A stretch of DNA of 64,000 bases, taken from Holothuria scabra (lineage: Eukaryota > Echinodermata > Holothuroidea > Aspidochirotida > Holothuriidae). A program made the translations under genes and the position numbers. The DNA is taken from assembly GCA_037179385.1 (NCBI GenBank), contig CM074185.1, positions 12,904,866 through 12,968,865 of the forward strand, read 5' to 3'. Every line of letters starts with the position of its first letter. Position 1 is the first letter of the stretch. Below, in pieces: positions 12,201-24,900 of this stretch. Under the pieces are notes generated by a model. That model searched no databases. It had not been told where the DNA came from and saw nothing but the letters and a program-made list of their open reading frames with translations.

Positions 12201-12920
12201 ATCTCTTTTATGAAAATTATGAAAAGCTTTTGATTTCTGTTTCAGTGTTGTGATTGCTGAAGATAATAATTAGCCCAGCAAACACCAAACAGGCTAGCCT
12301 AGTACTGTAGCTAGCCAACGGTACAAATTCCAATGAAGGAAAAATTCTTAACAGAACAACAGAACACAAAAGTGGATTACTATGGGTTCTCATGGAGAAA
12401 AATGATGGAACCTACGATGGGTTCCCGTGATTTTTGTAATACAACGGCTTGCCTTAACTTACTGCAATAATGAGCACCGTGTTTGACACTCCGACTCGTG
12501 GTGTTTGACACTAACCTAAGTAGTGTGCAGCTACCACTGCAAGGGCTAATAGGGTACTCAAACTGATCAAGAGGAATATCAGTATTTTCAGTAAAGGTAT
12601 TGTTCTTAGTTTGCAGATATGCATTTTGTAAAACCCCATTAAGATTTTGGCTATGCTGCTCAGGCTTGGAGTCCTTTCTAAAAGGTTAAGTTCCTTTAAG
12701 AGCAAGTCCAAAGGAGAGCCTCACACCTTATACCGGAAGTGAGGATCAATCTACCTTCTCACACTAGACTTCAGCATCGTGGCTTACCACCCTTCAGTTG
12801 AGAAGGATTACAAGCAACCTGCTTCAGGTTTTCAAATTTCTCTCTGACACAAATCTTCTTTTGTCTTGCAGTTATTGGTTCAAAATAATTCTCGGGTTTG
12901 TGGCTACAGCAAAAGCTTGT
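9254..12920. other. Long non-coding stretch
   Basis: No exon with a known domain was found on either strand. A short inverted repeat (AATGTTCCCAAGG near 10011 and CCTTGGGAACATT near 10147) suggests a small hairpin element. The text near 9690-9756 resembles 46400-46460 around GGCCATGGC.TTTGTGA and may be another repeat family. Confidence 0.4.
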
Positions 12921-13080
12921 TAATTGCCTTTAGCAAGACTTGGTATTGAAAGTTTTCTACCATATAGAGTTGTCAATGAGTGGAATAGTCTCCCAGAGAG
13001 GGTAGTAAACTAGTGAGTGTTTAAACTAATGTCAGTAAGTGACTGGGTATATAGTTGCTTGTCTTAGGGTTTGGACTGCA
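12921..13080 (+). pseudogene. LINE polymerase C-terminal remnant
   Basis: The frame around 12946-13016 reads IESFLPYRVVNEWNSLPERVVN before stops. This is the conserved F..RVVN.WN.LP..VV tail of jockey/CR1-type LINE polymerases. It is a short, decayed fragment. Confidence 0.6.
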
Positions 13081-13425
13081 GGACATCTTATGGGGCCTTG
13101 GCCTCCTTTGCATGAGGAATTTCTTACCCTATTAGATATTTCACCGGAGTCCCCACCAAAAGGGAGGTTTGGTGGGGTAATCAAATTTTACCCGACTTCC
13201 TGCTTAACTCATTCAAGCACACTCCAAGAAACCACAAGCTTGATAAGAGACAGCTAGAGGAAGATGTGAACAAAGGCTGAATAATACCGTCCAGATGTGC
13301 CACTGTTTGCAAGGTGTAAAAGGCAAGCAGTAGGGCAGTTTCTTATCTGGTTTTCGTTCACTGAAGCAAAAAGGTGTGGACAGGGTTGTTATAGGCAGGG
13401 AAATTCAACATGTGCCTTTAACCGG

Positions 13426-13453
13426 TTATGTTATGTTACGTTACGTTACGTTA
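13426..13453. repeat. Microsatellite (TTAYG)n
   Basis: Five units of TTATG/TTACG in a row. Confidence 0.8.
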
Positions 13454-16310
13454 AGAATTTAATGTTATGGGCAATACAAGAGTTTGCAAAAAAAAAATCA
13501 TTTTTGTCATGCAGAGTAGCCAGCTAGGCTAGTCTATAAATTAATTAGCCTAAGCTTAGGCAAGTCCTAGTCTTGCATGCCCCTGTGGGTTCAGTGACCA
13601 ACTAACCATACTGTATGAATTTGTTCTCCTCATATGTCTGATGAAACACAGCAAAAAATACTGACTTGCAGGTGTTGAAGAAGTTCATGACTCATCCTTG
13701 TTGAATGTGCACCTGCAAATAGCTTCATGGTGGAACAATTAGTGGGCCTAGAGTATGTATAGGCTAATGAGTATAGGGTTGTGTAGTTAGATGCAAAGCA
13801 TGAGTCTTGTTGAAATTTGCCTCTTTTACATGCCCTGTCTGACTGGAATGATTTACCAGTCGAATTAATTTTTGGCTCTTACAAAAGAATATCTTATCTT
13901 CTGTGCAATGACATTTCATACAAATTGGTAGGCTAGACCTCTTTGAAAGATGTCTGTATTCTTACTGGAAAAACTCTTCCAGAGACCTTCCAAATGAAAA
14001 TTAAAGTGGCAAAGTAGGCATATGAAAATTAGATGATTAAATGTCTCGTCCATGGAAAACAGGCTTTAATCCTGCAGCATGAAAATTACATTGCATTGAG
14101 AAAGAATAAACCAACATTTCACAAACCATTTAGGGTTAAGGATGAAAATGAGTGGTGAAAAGGGCCTTGTTAAAAGAGTGCCTAGCTTGGCCTAATTAAA
14201 GGTAGGAAAATCAAGCCAGTGAGCCACAACTGGAAAAGGGCTGTGACACACTACTTAGGCCCCTAAACTTATTCTTTAGAAACTGGGCTGTAAAACTCCA
14301 TCTAGCCTAACTAGACCTAGCCTAGGCTTGAGTTAGTAACTATAACACAGAAGCTCTGTCAGTTGGCTGTTCTAACTTCTTGTTGCACAGGAAAATGCAA
14401 GGGGATTGATATGTAGCCTGAGGTTAATTCAGTCTTGTTAGCCTGGTATAAGCTAGGCCTAAGCTGCTCTGATTATAATCTACTGTAGATCGACTAGCCT
14501 AATTACAATAGCGCTAATAACGAGTACTACTATACGCTAGATACTACCAGGTTTTATAGAAATAGGCTAATAGCCTAATTCAATAATTGCCTGTAATGTA
14601 TACCCCAATATATCATTGACTGCATGCTGTGCTGAATTCACCAAACTATTGCTGGCCTAACACCAGGCTCAGATTCCTAGCTACATAGGCCTAACGTATA
14701 GTATCGTTGCAGTTTTCAAGCGAATCCTAGCGGCCGTCTCATATCAATTCCAAAGTCTGGCTTATATGATAAAACTGCTCAGTCTGTTACCGTCACAGAG
14801 GCCCAAGTTTACTGTCATTTAATGGAACTTTGGCCGTGCAACCGTGTAAAAGCCAAAAATGCCTTACCTCGCAATATATACAGCTCGTTTCTTGAATCAC
14901 TCGTTCGCTCTTTGCTGAAAGACAAGCATGTATACGTATGTGTTCGTAGCCTAGGGAAATCTCGGGCTGAAGTCCAAAACAACAAATGAATTTGATTTAC
15001 TCCAAACACACGACTGCAAGAGTAGTGCTGACTAATTGAACGAAAAACTGTAAATCTGTTCGACTAATTCCAAGTCCACACATAGGCCTATGTTTAAATA
15101 TTTTCATTATTTGGTTTCCCGAATCAGTACGGTCATATCATTCGTTAATAATAATATACGTACGTACTTGCACGCGTGGTATGGCTCTCTGCATGTTATA
15201 TACCGTATTGTGAGTCTAATATATAACCTTTAAAATACAGTTGGTGTATGCTTGGCATACGAGAACATTTCCCGCCAGCTTGTGTATTTAGGAATGACGT
15301 CAGTTGAACACAGAGATACGCTCCGCCCATGTGTGTGAAAAACCGTGTGTATCGTATGGGTGCGCTTTAGCCGACTTGATGAAGATTGATGGCCGAGTGG
15401 TAGCCGTATAATGCGAACGTTACGGTGACATTTTTAATACCCGAGATTCTCTGCTGGATATCGCAAAGAAGTAACAAAGCCAAAGGGTGGGGAAAGTGCC
15501 GGGGAAAAATTTTACCTTCCCCATGTCCGGAGTAAGGAGTCGAAGCCACTCGGGCTGTATAAAACGAAACAGAAAAGAAAAGGTCCAAAAATAAATGGAA
15601 AAGGGGGGGGGGGGAGGAAACTGGATAAAAAAAGAGAAGGAAGTGAAAGAAAAGAAATACGAAGAATGCACTATTGGAGATAGAGTGGAAGGATGTAATG
15701 GCAATTTAGCATGCATACCGGTATGTACCCAACGACATACACGCCCTCAGTTAGCTTTCTTTTCACCCCCAGTAGGCACATGTATAGCAACTGAGGGGAT
15801 TAAATGAAGGAGAAACACCAAGGCCTTTTTTCCTTTTTTGTTTAATAGTTACTCTTACAGTATTGTTAGCGTTTTCCCTATATAAGTCTGGTAAATATGC
15901 CAAGGAAATATCGTTTCCTGTGATTTAGAAGGTAAACTTGGGGCCACTGGCAAATTTGCTGACAGTCCTTTTGTGGGATATCCATCAGTTAATTTTCCTT
16001 AAATGACGCCGGCCAAACGCAGTGCAATTTTTCCAAATTTTAATTCTTTGATTAAATTCCAGTTTTCCCCATTCTAAAGGACATCCGATGCAAACTCATG
16101 ATTTAAAAGGTTACAAAGGGCAATAACAGATTTTTAATTCGCCTGGTCGCGGCGCTGCCGGGGCATCTTAGGGACAAGGCTTCCTTTGGCCTACATGTTT
16201 CAAAAATGGGGGCGCTGGAACTTCTCATGGCACTATACGGGTTTCTCAATTGCCGACAAAGTAATTTTCCAATAACGGTTAACATATATCAGGCGGGGTG
16301 GAACGGAAAA
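13454..16310. other. Non-coding; possible 5'-UTR exon end on minus strand at 14868
   Basis: No coding exon was recognised. On the minus strand GCGAG is followed by GTAAGG at 14868/14867, a good splice donor. It could close a non-coding first exon of the GABA-B receptor gene, about 13 kb upstream of the acceptor at 1844, but this is speculative. TAGGCCTA-type words are frequent at 13500-14700. A fragment of the SINE body lies at 14211-14245 (AAGCCAGTGAGCCACAACTGG). A G run is at 15604-15615. Confidence 0.3.
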
Positions 16311-16506
16311 TAGTGAGCTTTAAATTTCACGACGCCGACCTGGTCCGACACAACGAAATGACATCGTTTGTGTCTGTATGTCATTTCCAGAGCAACGCAA
16401 ACTAATGCTTCACCAACTTGGCAGGGGCAGGGCTGGGCAGGGCAGGGGCCCGGTGGCATCATGACACTGTAGCCAACTTGCGCGTCGTACAATCGAAAGC
16501 TCACTA
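16311..16506. mobile_element. Palindromic MITE, unit 1
   Basis: The left end is TAGTGAGCTTTAAATTTCAC and the right end is the near complement CGAAAGCTCACTA. Both contain an ACGACGC-type inner repeat. The unit is about 196 bp, and TA at the ends may be the target duplication. It is followed after 50 bp by a second unit with the same ends. Confidence 0.65.
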
Positions 16507-16556
16507 AGCGGAAAGAATCTTTCACCGTTACAAACCCTGTGTCAGCCTCGTTATAA

Positions 16557-16739
16557 TTGAGCTTTAGATTGCACGACGCGGACGTCAACCACAACGCAAT
16601 GACGTCACCTTCTGCGTTGCCTCAGCCATTTCACAACTTGGTGTAGCGTCATTATGTGTTGAGTTCGAAAACGGCATAAACGCAAATGACGTCACGTCGT
16701 TGCAGATGAAGTCCGCGTCGTGAAATCTAAAGCTCACTA
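16557..16739. mobile_element. Palindromic MITE, unit 2
   Basis: It repeats the architecture of unit 1: TTGAGCTTTAGATTGCACGA at left, TCGTGAAATCTAAAGCTCAC at right. TGACGTCA-like words lie inside. The two units together look like a dimer of one hairpin element. Confidence 0.65.
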
Positions 16740-17750
16740 TGGCCCGGAAAAGGCACTTCCCTAGCTAGTCACGGTGTTCTATGCTACTCCGGTACCAAGC
16801 CAAAGGTAGTGGGCAGTCCCCTAAACTTATTTTGAAGAAAAAGCTAAACTAACACAATTTTTGTCCTATTTCTTTTGAAAGTATCTGTCATTACATTTTA
16901 TGACTTTATTATAGCATACTCAAGGTAAACCAGGCAGTTATTTCAAGTAAATTTCACATTTGAAGGGAAAAAACATTTTCACATGACTCCCAACAGCCAA
17001 TCATGAAACTGGACAGTCTACTACACTACTTCAATAAAATTGGACGCATACCTCTTCGTTTTGGCGGACGGTGGTTTGTGCAGCCTTAAAGGGGGAATGA
17101 ACACACCGAATCCGCTCGGCGGGGTAGCTCTCTGAGGGGTCGCAGTTTTTCCAAATTTTCTGTACGTTCCACACTAACTGAAGATAGTCCTTCGAGCAAG
17201 ACATCACTTCCTAATTGTTCCGCACCACTTTTATGTTGCTTCCTACGCCACTGGGTACGGTGGGGTTTGGTATAGGGTGTAAGTCAATTACATATAGTCC
17301 TGCTTGAGAAAATTATTTGGGCACCATTTTATGCACACCGAAATCGAAATATTCAAGCTTCATTATGGTAACTCGAAGTCTCGAGGTTTTTGGAACTAAA
17401 TTTTAGTACTTTTAATTCTTCCGTAAAATGTAGCAATCTATGTATAGCTTTGTGTCGCTTAGTGGTTGTACATTACTTGATAGCAGGGCATAGTCAAATA
17501 TTGTCATGTTTTTACATAGTGACTGACAGTTATAGGTCAGTACTTTGTCAAAAATTGTGTTTAAAATTACCCTTCCGCCATGGTAAACTTGTGCGATACT
17601 TTCGCTGAGAATCGTGAGGTAATTTTAGCCAACATACAGTTTTTATTCCCTATTGTTTAAGTAGAAGAAATTGTACCTTCGAAAAGGTCACACATCGTTC
17701 GGTCTTCCGACCGCAGTTACATAACACAATGCATGCATTCACTGAAAATT
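16740..17750. other. Non-coding
   Basis: No supported exon or repeat pair was seen. Confidence 0.4.
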
Positions 17751-17818
17751 AAAAGTGAGTCACTATCCTATAACTGAGTCAAGTTGTCCCCAAAGTGACT
17801 CACTTTATATAACGTGGG

Positions 17819-20184
17819 CAGTGGCGGCGGAAGCATAAAAATTTAGGGGGGGGGGGGGACAGTTAGTGAACAAGATGGAATGGTTGGACTCGTGAAACGA
17901 ACTCTATGTGCGCGTAGCACACATCACGAGCGCGAAGCGCGGAGTCCAGTTGGCGTGGGTACAGGGCCCGCTTGAGGGCCCTGGAAGCTCTGAGATTCTA
18001 CAAGCTTTCTCTTGCAATCTAAGCCGTTTTTGGAACATTTTTCTGTGAATTCAATGAACAAAAATGTGCGAAATATTTGCGTTCACAGATAGCCTATAGG
18101 CTATTTCATGACCGACGCAGATTTTAACGTAGGCCTACGTATAGGCTAGGCCAAATAATGTCCAAGTTCACCTAGCCTTACCTGATTGTCACAGAACGAG
18201 TTATAACGCAACGACATAAGCCTAAGCATGTGTCATCAATTACGCAACATTACATTGGACGAAAAAATGTAGTGGAAATAGCCTACTGTAAGTGAATGAC
18301 TCACCTATGATGAGTGCATAGGCGTACGGGAGCATTTCAGTTTGGGGGGCAGAGGATTCTCTGCCCGAAAAATGAAATTCTACCCCACAGACTATCTAAG
18401 CGGAGCGCCACCATCTGTTGGCGCGGAGCGTACATAAAATTTTGAAAAATCGCAACCCCTCAGACAGCCGGAAATGGCCTTATCAGGCTTATAAGCAGAA
18501 TCAAAGCCGTCTTTCGTTTGCAATAAAATTTTTACCAAAAATGAGCAAATCTACAAAAAGGTCAGAAAACTCCCAGATGAAATGTACCACTAACCATTGG
18601 ATGACAACATTAAGCTATAATTATTGGAAAATGAGTTTGCTTGCGCGTTCTACAAACTATTTTACGTCATGCAGCATGAGATTATCATCAATATAATTTT
18701 GAAAATTGAAAAACTTCAGAAACCCTCGAAAATCCCAAGCGGCTCCATAATATAATGATATACCGCACCTCGGAATGTATAAAACATTACCTGGTCTTGT
18801 ATCTTTCCATGGAAAACTGTAGAACGGAATTAAAAACATGAGTACCGTATGTCTGTGACTCTGTTGCAACTCTTGCCCGAATTCCAGTTCCACTGAATTG
18901 ACACAACTGTCTATATGACCCGACCCGAACTCCCGACTTTATATAAATGATTTTTCTACTAACGCCATTTGAGAAAAACCCGGCTTGCCACGTTGCTAGA
19001 TATTTTTACATGAATTTGTGGGCAGATTACTTGCAGATTTGTTCACACTTAATTCGTATGAGTGAGCAAACAAGCTACGCTGATTTGTTAACCATTGTCC
19101 GAATTTCGGTTCCACAGCACTGCAGGTAAAAAAGTTTCGCACAATTTTAAGAGGATCATTTTGAAAAGTGCAAAATCGTCATCTCATTCATATGCTGCCC
19201 AAATACCTCTCGACCAAGTACGTTTCATCCTTCTGGTGACTATTGGTGATTGTCATTTAGTAATATGGTGCGTCACAAGATCGCTTTTGATTGATTTGTT
19301 CGGGCAAAATTTTGGGGACTGTATACATGCTCCCTCCCCTTGTAATCTGGCAATTAAAAATATCCCAGAACTTTTTTGCAACTTTTGCCCGAATATTGTG
19401 ACATTTCGGGCAAGGTTTACATAAGAATATGAAGTGAGGCTGACGAAACATTGCTTTTTCTTATGCTGTCCGAATGTGTCGCAAATTTTGGTATCTTTTA
19501 GAGTTTTCATGAAAATTGTACCGTGACTATGATGCTTTTTTATTATTTTTTCGGCCATGTGTTTGAAGGAATTCGGGCACGCCTAGGAGTTTTCTGTGTA
19601 AGTAGACACAAACCGGGTTTTAAGACTCAAACCGCTGCTCGAATTTTTCCAGATCCCTGCCCGAATTTTAGGTCTTGAGAAAATTGGGGGGGGGGGGTGC
19701 AGACTTCCCCCTGACCCCCCCCGCCTCGTACGCCTATGGATGAGTGAATACTGGTCAACTGTTCGTTCACGTGATGGCAATGGCAATGTTTCACTTCTCG
19801 CGGAGGGAAAATACTAGTACAGTAAAGGTTCGGTTTCACTGGACAAGTGATATACTACATATACCTGGTTTGCGGATCGGGCGAGGTTGCCAGGTTCTTG
19901 TAATGATTTGTAGCCAAAAACTCGGTCACAGGCATTGAGCATGGTAGCAGGGGACCGTGACAAGAATCAGCCAAACAATGGCAGAACATAGGCTAAGTCA
20001 ATTTCGGCTGCACTATAGTCTCAACTTTGAATTAGTTCAAGGCTCCCAAGTTTCTTTTACTTCTTCTCTGATTCTTTTGCGGGACGTCCCCTCACTAAGA
20101 ATTTTAGGGGGACGTCCCCTCGCTAAGAAATTTAGGGGGGACGTGTCCCCCCCCGCCCCCCCCCCCCCGCTTCCGCCGCCAGTG
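17819..20184. mobile_element. hAT-like element, 2366 bp
   Basis: The tip CAGTGGCGGCGGAAGC at 17819 has a one-mismatch complement ending at 20184. Both are flanked by the 8-bp duplication AACGTGGG (17811-17818 and 20185-20192). G/C homopolymers sit just inside both tips. There is no transposase frame. A second hAT is nested at 18317-19738. Confidence 0.85.
18317..19738 (+). mobile_element. hAT-like element of the CATAGGCGTACG family, 1422 bp
   Basis: The tips are CATAGGCGTACGGGAGC at 18317 and CGTACGCCTATG ending at 19738. Both are flanked by GATGAGTG (18309-18316 and 19739-19746). The same sequence occurs inverted at 21997-25301. It carries a GC-rich GGAGCGCCACCAT..GTTGGCGCGGAGC module near 18397-18430. 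No long reading frame is conserved between the copies, so it is probably non-autonomous. Confidence 0.85.
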
Positions 20185-20241
20185 AACGTGGGTCACAATA
20201 GGGACAAACTGACTCAGTTTAAGGATAGTGACTCCCTTTTT

Positions 20242-21840
20242 ATTTTCCATGTTCGGGTCAGTTAGTGGTTGTGACATAATATCAGGCTTCCTCAAATGGA
20301 GGCGCGCGCGCCACTTGTGGCGCGCGACGTGTTTGGGGGTGGCGCAAAAAATTGCTGGGAGAATATTGAAAAATTAAACTTATTTATAACCGTTTTGACC
20401 AGAATTGTTCTGTCTCAAAAATAGGTACTGTAAATAAATCTAATACTTCCCACAGACTTACCTCAATGTGTTATTTCTAGTTTATATTCTTTTTTATTTC
20501 ATAAAAATACCTAAAATATTTCAACACTAACTTTAATTCAAAGGTAGCTGATACACCAGATTTCATAAAAAAAGACGTCTAACTGCCCAATATCTCATTT
20601 GTTCAATGCCGGGACCTTAAGTGCATGCAAGAGATGGAGAGGAGGCAGATTGCCTCCCAAATTTCTGCAAGATCTTTTTTTTATGCATAGGTACGATGAT
20701 AAAACATTCTTGTGCTGGTGCATTTTAGTGTTAGATAATCTGGCATGCATTTTTACACGTTTCTTTTTGGCATTGTTCAGATATGCCGGACAAATGAGAA
20801 CCCTCAAATTCACGGAAATATTTTAAACAAAATCAAACATGAAGAACCTATGAGACAAGGTTTTGCAGATATAATAATCAATTCCTCGGCCTAACTTGAT
20901 ATAGTCATAAGTAGTGATATAGTTTGGCCCCAATTGGTAGAATATTGTATTTGCAATGTTCTTGTAAAAAGATGTGGGATGTTTCAACTGCCGTCAGTTT
21001 ACGCAGACGGGACTGAGAACCCAGTTGTATACAGAGCCAAAATTTTGGCACGAAAAATTGTATTTTAGTCAGCAGTGGTACATTTTATCTGGTACTTTTC
21101 CGATCAATACTGTTGCAATTCGCTATTTTTGGTAAAAAGTAGACAGTTTGGCAAACGGAAGCTCAAAATGTAACTACTGTTTGGAGTCTTTACATACAAG
21201 GTTGGGAAATGCAATTTCCGACTGCAGGAGGGACCTTCGCAGCCACCAAGGGTGGCACCAGGATTGGCCAGATCTTGTGGGTTGGGGCGGGGGGGGGCAG
21301 GGGGGGTTCGTCCGAACCCCCTGCCACCCCCCCCCCCCCCCCCCTTGATACGGGCCTGGATTTGATGATTGAGAGTGTGTGTTGGAGAAATTTCGGAATT
21401 TAATGAAAGAAAATGTGACTTTTTGGTACGGTGGAATTGGAAAAAAAAAATGGGTTTATTACAGACTTTGATCTGCCTTTAAAAGAACAAAACTAATTAG
21501 AATATCTGGAAGATTGAAGTTGGCTTTGGTTTTTCTTGTAAAGAGTATACACCGACATCGGAAAATTTTCCGAAAATATTTTACCGTTATAAACAGATAT
21601 TTGAAAAATTGAAGATAGAATTGAAATTTTCATATTGTTCGCGTTGATTTTTAAAAAAGTCTGACCTTCTTATAACAAGTATCAAGTAGGTTGCTGGGGC
21701 GACTTTTAATTTGTAGGGTTAACTGAGTATCATCATGCAGGTTAAGACCCTCGGACGATAGTGATAAATTTACCCGAAAAATATGGCTTCCTCTTTACAT
21801 ACTTGAAAATCTGGAGCTTTTATAATTAATGAATTTTATG
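20242..21840. other. Non-coding with GC palindrome and C/G runs
   Basis: A self-complementary GC stretch lies at 20300-20328 (GGCGCGCGCGCC..TTGTGGCGCGCG). G and C runs at 21284-21344 end with a CTTGATACGGGCCTGG tip that looks like a transposon end without a partner. No gene was seen. Confidence 0.4.
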
Positions 21841-21996
21841 GCAGAAAACTTGCGAGTACGGAAGCATTTCAGTTGTGGACAAAGATTTTTTGCACGAAAA
21901 ATGAAATCTGATCGAAAGACTATCTAGGCGGAGCGTCGCCATTGGTGATTGGTTGGCGCGGAGCACACGGACAAGTGAAAATCGCTACCTCTCAGA

Positions 21997-24900
21997 CATA
22001 GGCGTACGAGGCGGGGGCAGAGGGGCAGTCTGCCCCCCAAATTTTCTCAAGACCTAAAATTCGGGCAGGGATCTGGAAAAATTCGGACAGCCGTTTGAGT
22101 CTTAAAACCTGGTTTGTTTCTACTAACACAGAAAACTCCTAGGCGTGCCCGAATTCCTTCAAACACTTGGCCGAAAAAATAATAAAAAAGCATTATAGTC
22201 ACGGTACAATTTTCATGAAAACTCTAAAAGATACCAAAATTCGGGCAGCTTATGAAAAAAACAATTTTTCGTCAGCCTCACTTCATATTCTTGCGCAAAC
22301 TTTTGCCTGAAATGACACAATATTCGGGCAAAAGTTCCAAAAACTTCTGGGATATTTTTAATTGCCAGATTACAAGAGGAGAGAGGATGTATACAGTCCC
22401 CAAAATTTTGCCCGAACAAATCAACCAAAAGCTTATCTTGTGACGCACCATATTACTAAATGACAATCACCAATAGTCACCAGAAGGATGAAACGTACTT
22501 GGTCAAGAGGTATTTGGGCAGCATATGAATGAGATGACGATTTTGCCCTTTACAAATGATCCTCTTAAAATTGTGCGAAACTTTTTAACCTGCTGCTGTG
22601 GAACCGAAATTCGGACAACGGTAAACAAATCAGCGTAGCTTGTTTGCTCACTCATACGAATTAAGTGAGAACAAATCTGCAAGTAAGTCTGCCCACAAAT
22701 TCATGTAAAAACATCTAGCAACATGACAAGCCGAGTTTTTCTCAAACGGCGTTAGTAGAAAAATCATTTATATAGAGTCGGGAGTTCGGGCCGAGTCAAT
22801 AGACAGTTGTATCAATTCAGTGGAACTGGAATTCGGGCAAGAGTCGCAACAGAGACACAGACATACGGTACTCATGTTTTTAATTCCGTATTACAGTTTT
22901 CCCCGGAAAGATACAAGACCAGGTAATGTTTTATACATTCCCACAGTGGCGTAGCCAGGGGGCCTGGGGGCCTAGGCCCCCCAGATTTTCTTCAGGCCCC
23001 CCAGACTTTGTGCGTCCTGATAAAGTAATTGAAAAAAAATAAAATTTTTGAGCGGAAATAAAATTTGAAGTATTTCCTTCAAAACAGTAAATGAAATGTG
23101 TAAAAATTGAAAGAAAAAAAAACATGGATGAATGTGTGTAAAACATATTTTGTGCGCACGTATGAAATCAAGTTATAACTTCAAAATGCCTACTTTCACT
23201 AAATTAGATACCGTTTGTGATCTGCACTGTCGTTTATTGCATTTCACTTAGAAGTTGAACCGAAAGTTTCGACGAAAAACCTAAATGTGACTTTCCTAGG
23301 TCAAAACCCTTTCTGTCTTTCGGATGGCTAATTGATTTACTGAAAATAAGGCAATCGTACACTGGAGACCACTTTTACACGACCATTCCTATACTTTGTC
23401 ATACACAAAATATGCCATAAGCAGGTAAGGGTTAGGTACTTCCCCTCCATCCTTTACAAGTAGGCCTAGGCCTATGTCGTGCCTCACTCCTTGCCCATGC
23501 AAGGTGCCACTGTAGGACGATTTTTTTCGACAAGTCTTTTTTACTAGTTGGCACTGACGTCCGGGGGATTTGTAAAATGTCCACAAAGTCCTGATTTCAT
23601 GTGTTTCCCACAAGATGCATACTTCTGCTTTGCGGTTCAATTATTTTGAGAAATTTATTCGTAGTATTTTAATTTTGACTATGTAATGTACCGATGGACA
23701 AATACTGCACCATTTTGCACTTGTTCCTTTGCGAGTATGTATGTCTCTTGAAAAATCTCTACAAAAACTAAAAACATTTTGATATTTTTCATGCTCCCCA
23801 AAAAGGGAAAATTCTAAAACTTAGGCTTATAATCAGTTTAAAGTTTTGCCAAACATAGGACCATTTTGCATCTAGGAAATCTAACGCAAAGAAAGTTTCT
23901 CACAGGGGGACACAACTACTTTTGGTTTTCCTGTTAAAGGGTAAGGTACTACCTTAGGTTAGCTGAAATCCATTCAAATATTGCCGCATTTGCGGCTGAG
24001 TTCATTCAGTTTAAAACACGTGGGAAGTGCAGTTTCCGGCCATCTGAAGGGGTTTTAAAGCCCAAAATTTTCTTGTACGCTCCGCGCCAACTGATGGTGG
24101 CGCTCCGCTTAGATTCAAATATTGCCGCATTTGCGATCTACGTCCTTCTGAAGTTTACAATTTTTCCCAAGGGAAAGGGAGATACCGCTTCCCTTAAGTC
24201 TCATCCCCAGGCCACAGATCACATGTTCCCAGTTTTGGGGTCCCTAAAAAGTGTATGTATTACCATTTTTCATAGATTGATTTTTTATTCTCATTATTTG
24301 AGAAGTCGCAGACATGAGATTCGTATTTCTAGGCTGGGTACATCCAGCTTAAAACACGTGGGAAATACCGTTTCCGGCCATCTGGAGGGGTTTTAAAGCC
24401 CCAAATTTTCTTGTACGCTCCGCGCCAACCAATGGTGGCGCTCCCCTTAGATAGTCTTGCCAAGCCTGACCTTCGAAGGTACCAGGCCCCCCACTTGTTT
24501 CCTAGGCCCCCCCCCCCCAAAAAAAAAAAAAAAAATCCCATCCTGGCTACGCTACTGCATTCCCATGTGCGGTATATCATAATATTATTTTTCCACATTT
24601 CAAATGTTTTTAATGACAAACCTCATTTACCGATTGCTGGATCGGGGAAGAATATATGAATAGTGCCTTTTCAACACCCTTTCCCCTTCCTTTTTTCTGA
24701 TTACACAGCTCTAGGGTAATACATCTCACCGTATTGATTCAACTTACTGAGTTGTGGGAACTCTTAAATAGCCTTGGAAGTGCCATTTCCAGCAATCTTG
24801 GAGGCGTTTTGTTCCAAAAGTTTGGGGCGTTCCGGGCCAAGCCATGGTGGCGCGGAGCGCTGAGAGTCTGTCTATCGCCCTCCATAACAATGCCTTAGGA

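Larger units (their letters stand above)
17751..20241. repeat. Hairpin element split by a hAT insertion
   Basis: 17751-17810 and 20185-20241 are imperfect reverse complements (GAGTCACTATCC..AACTGAGTCA..TTGTCCC). They were once adjacent arms of a palindrome of about 110-125 bp. The hAT at 17819-20184 landed near its centre. Confidence 0.6.
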
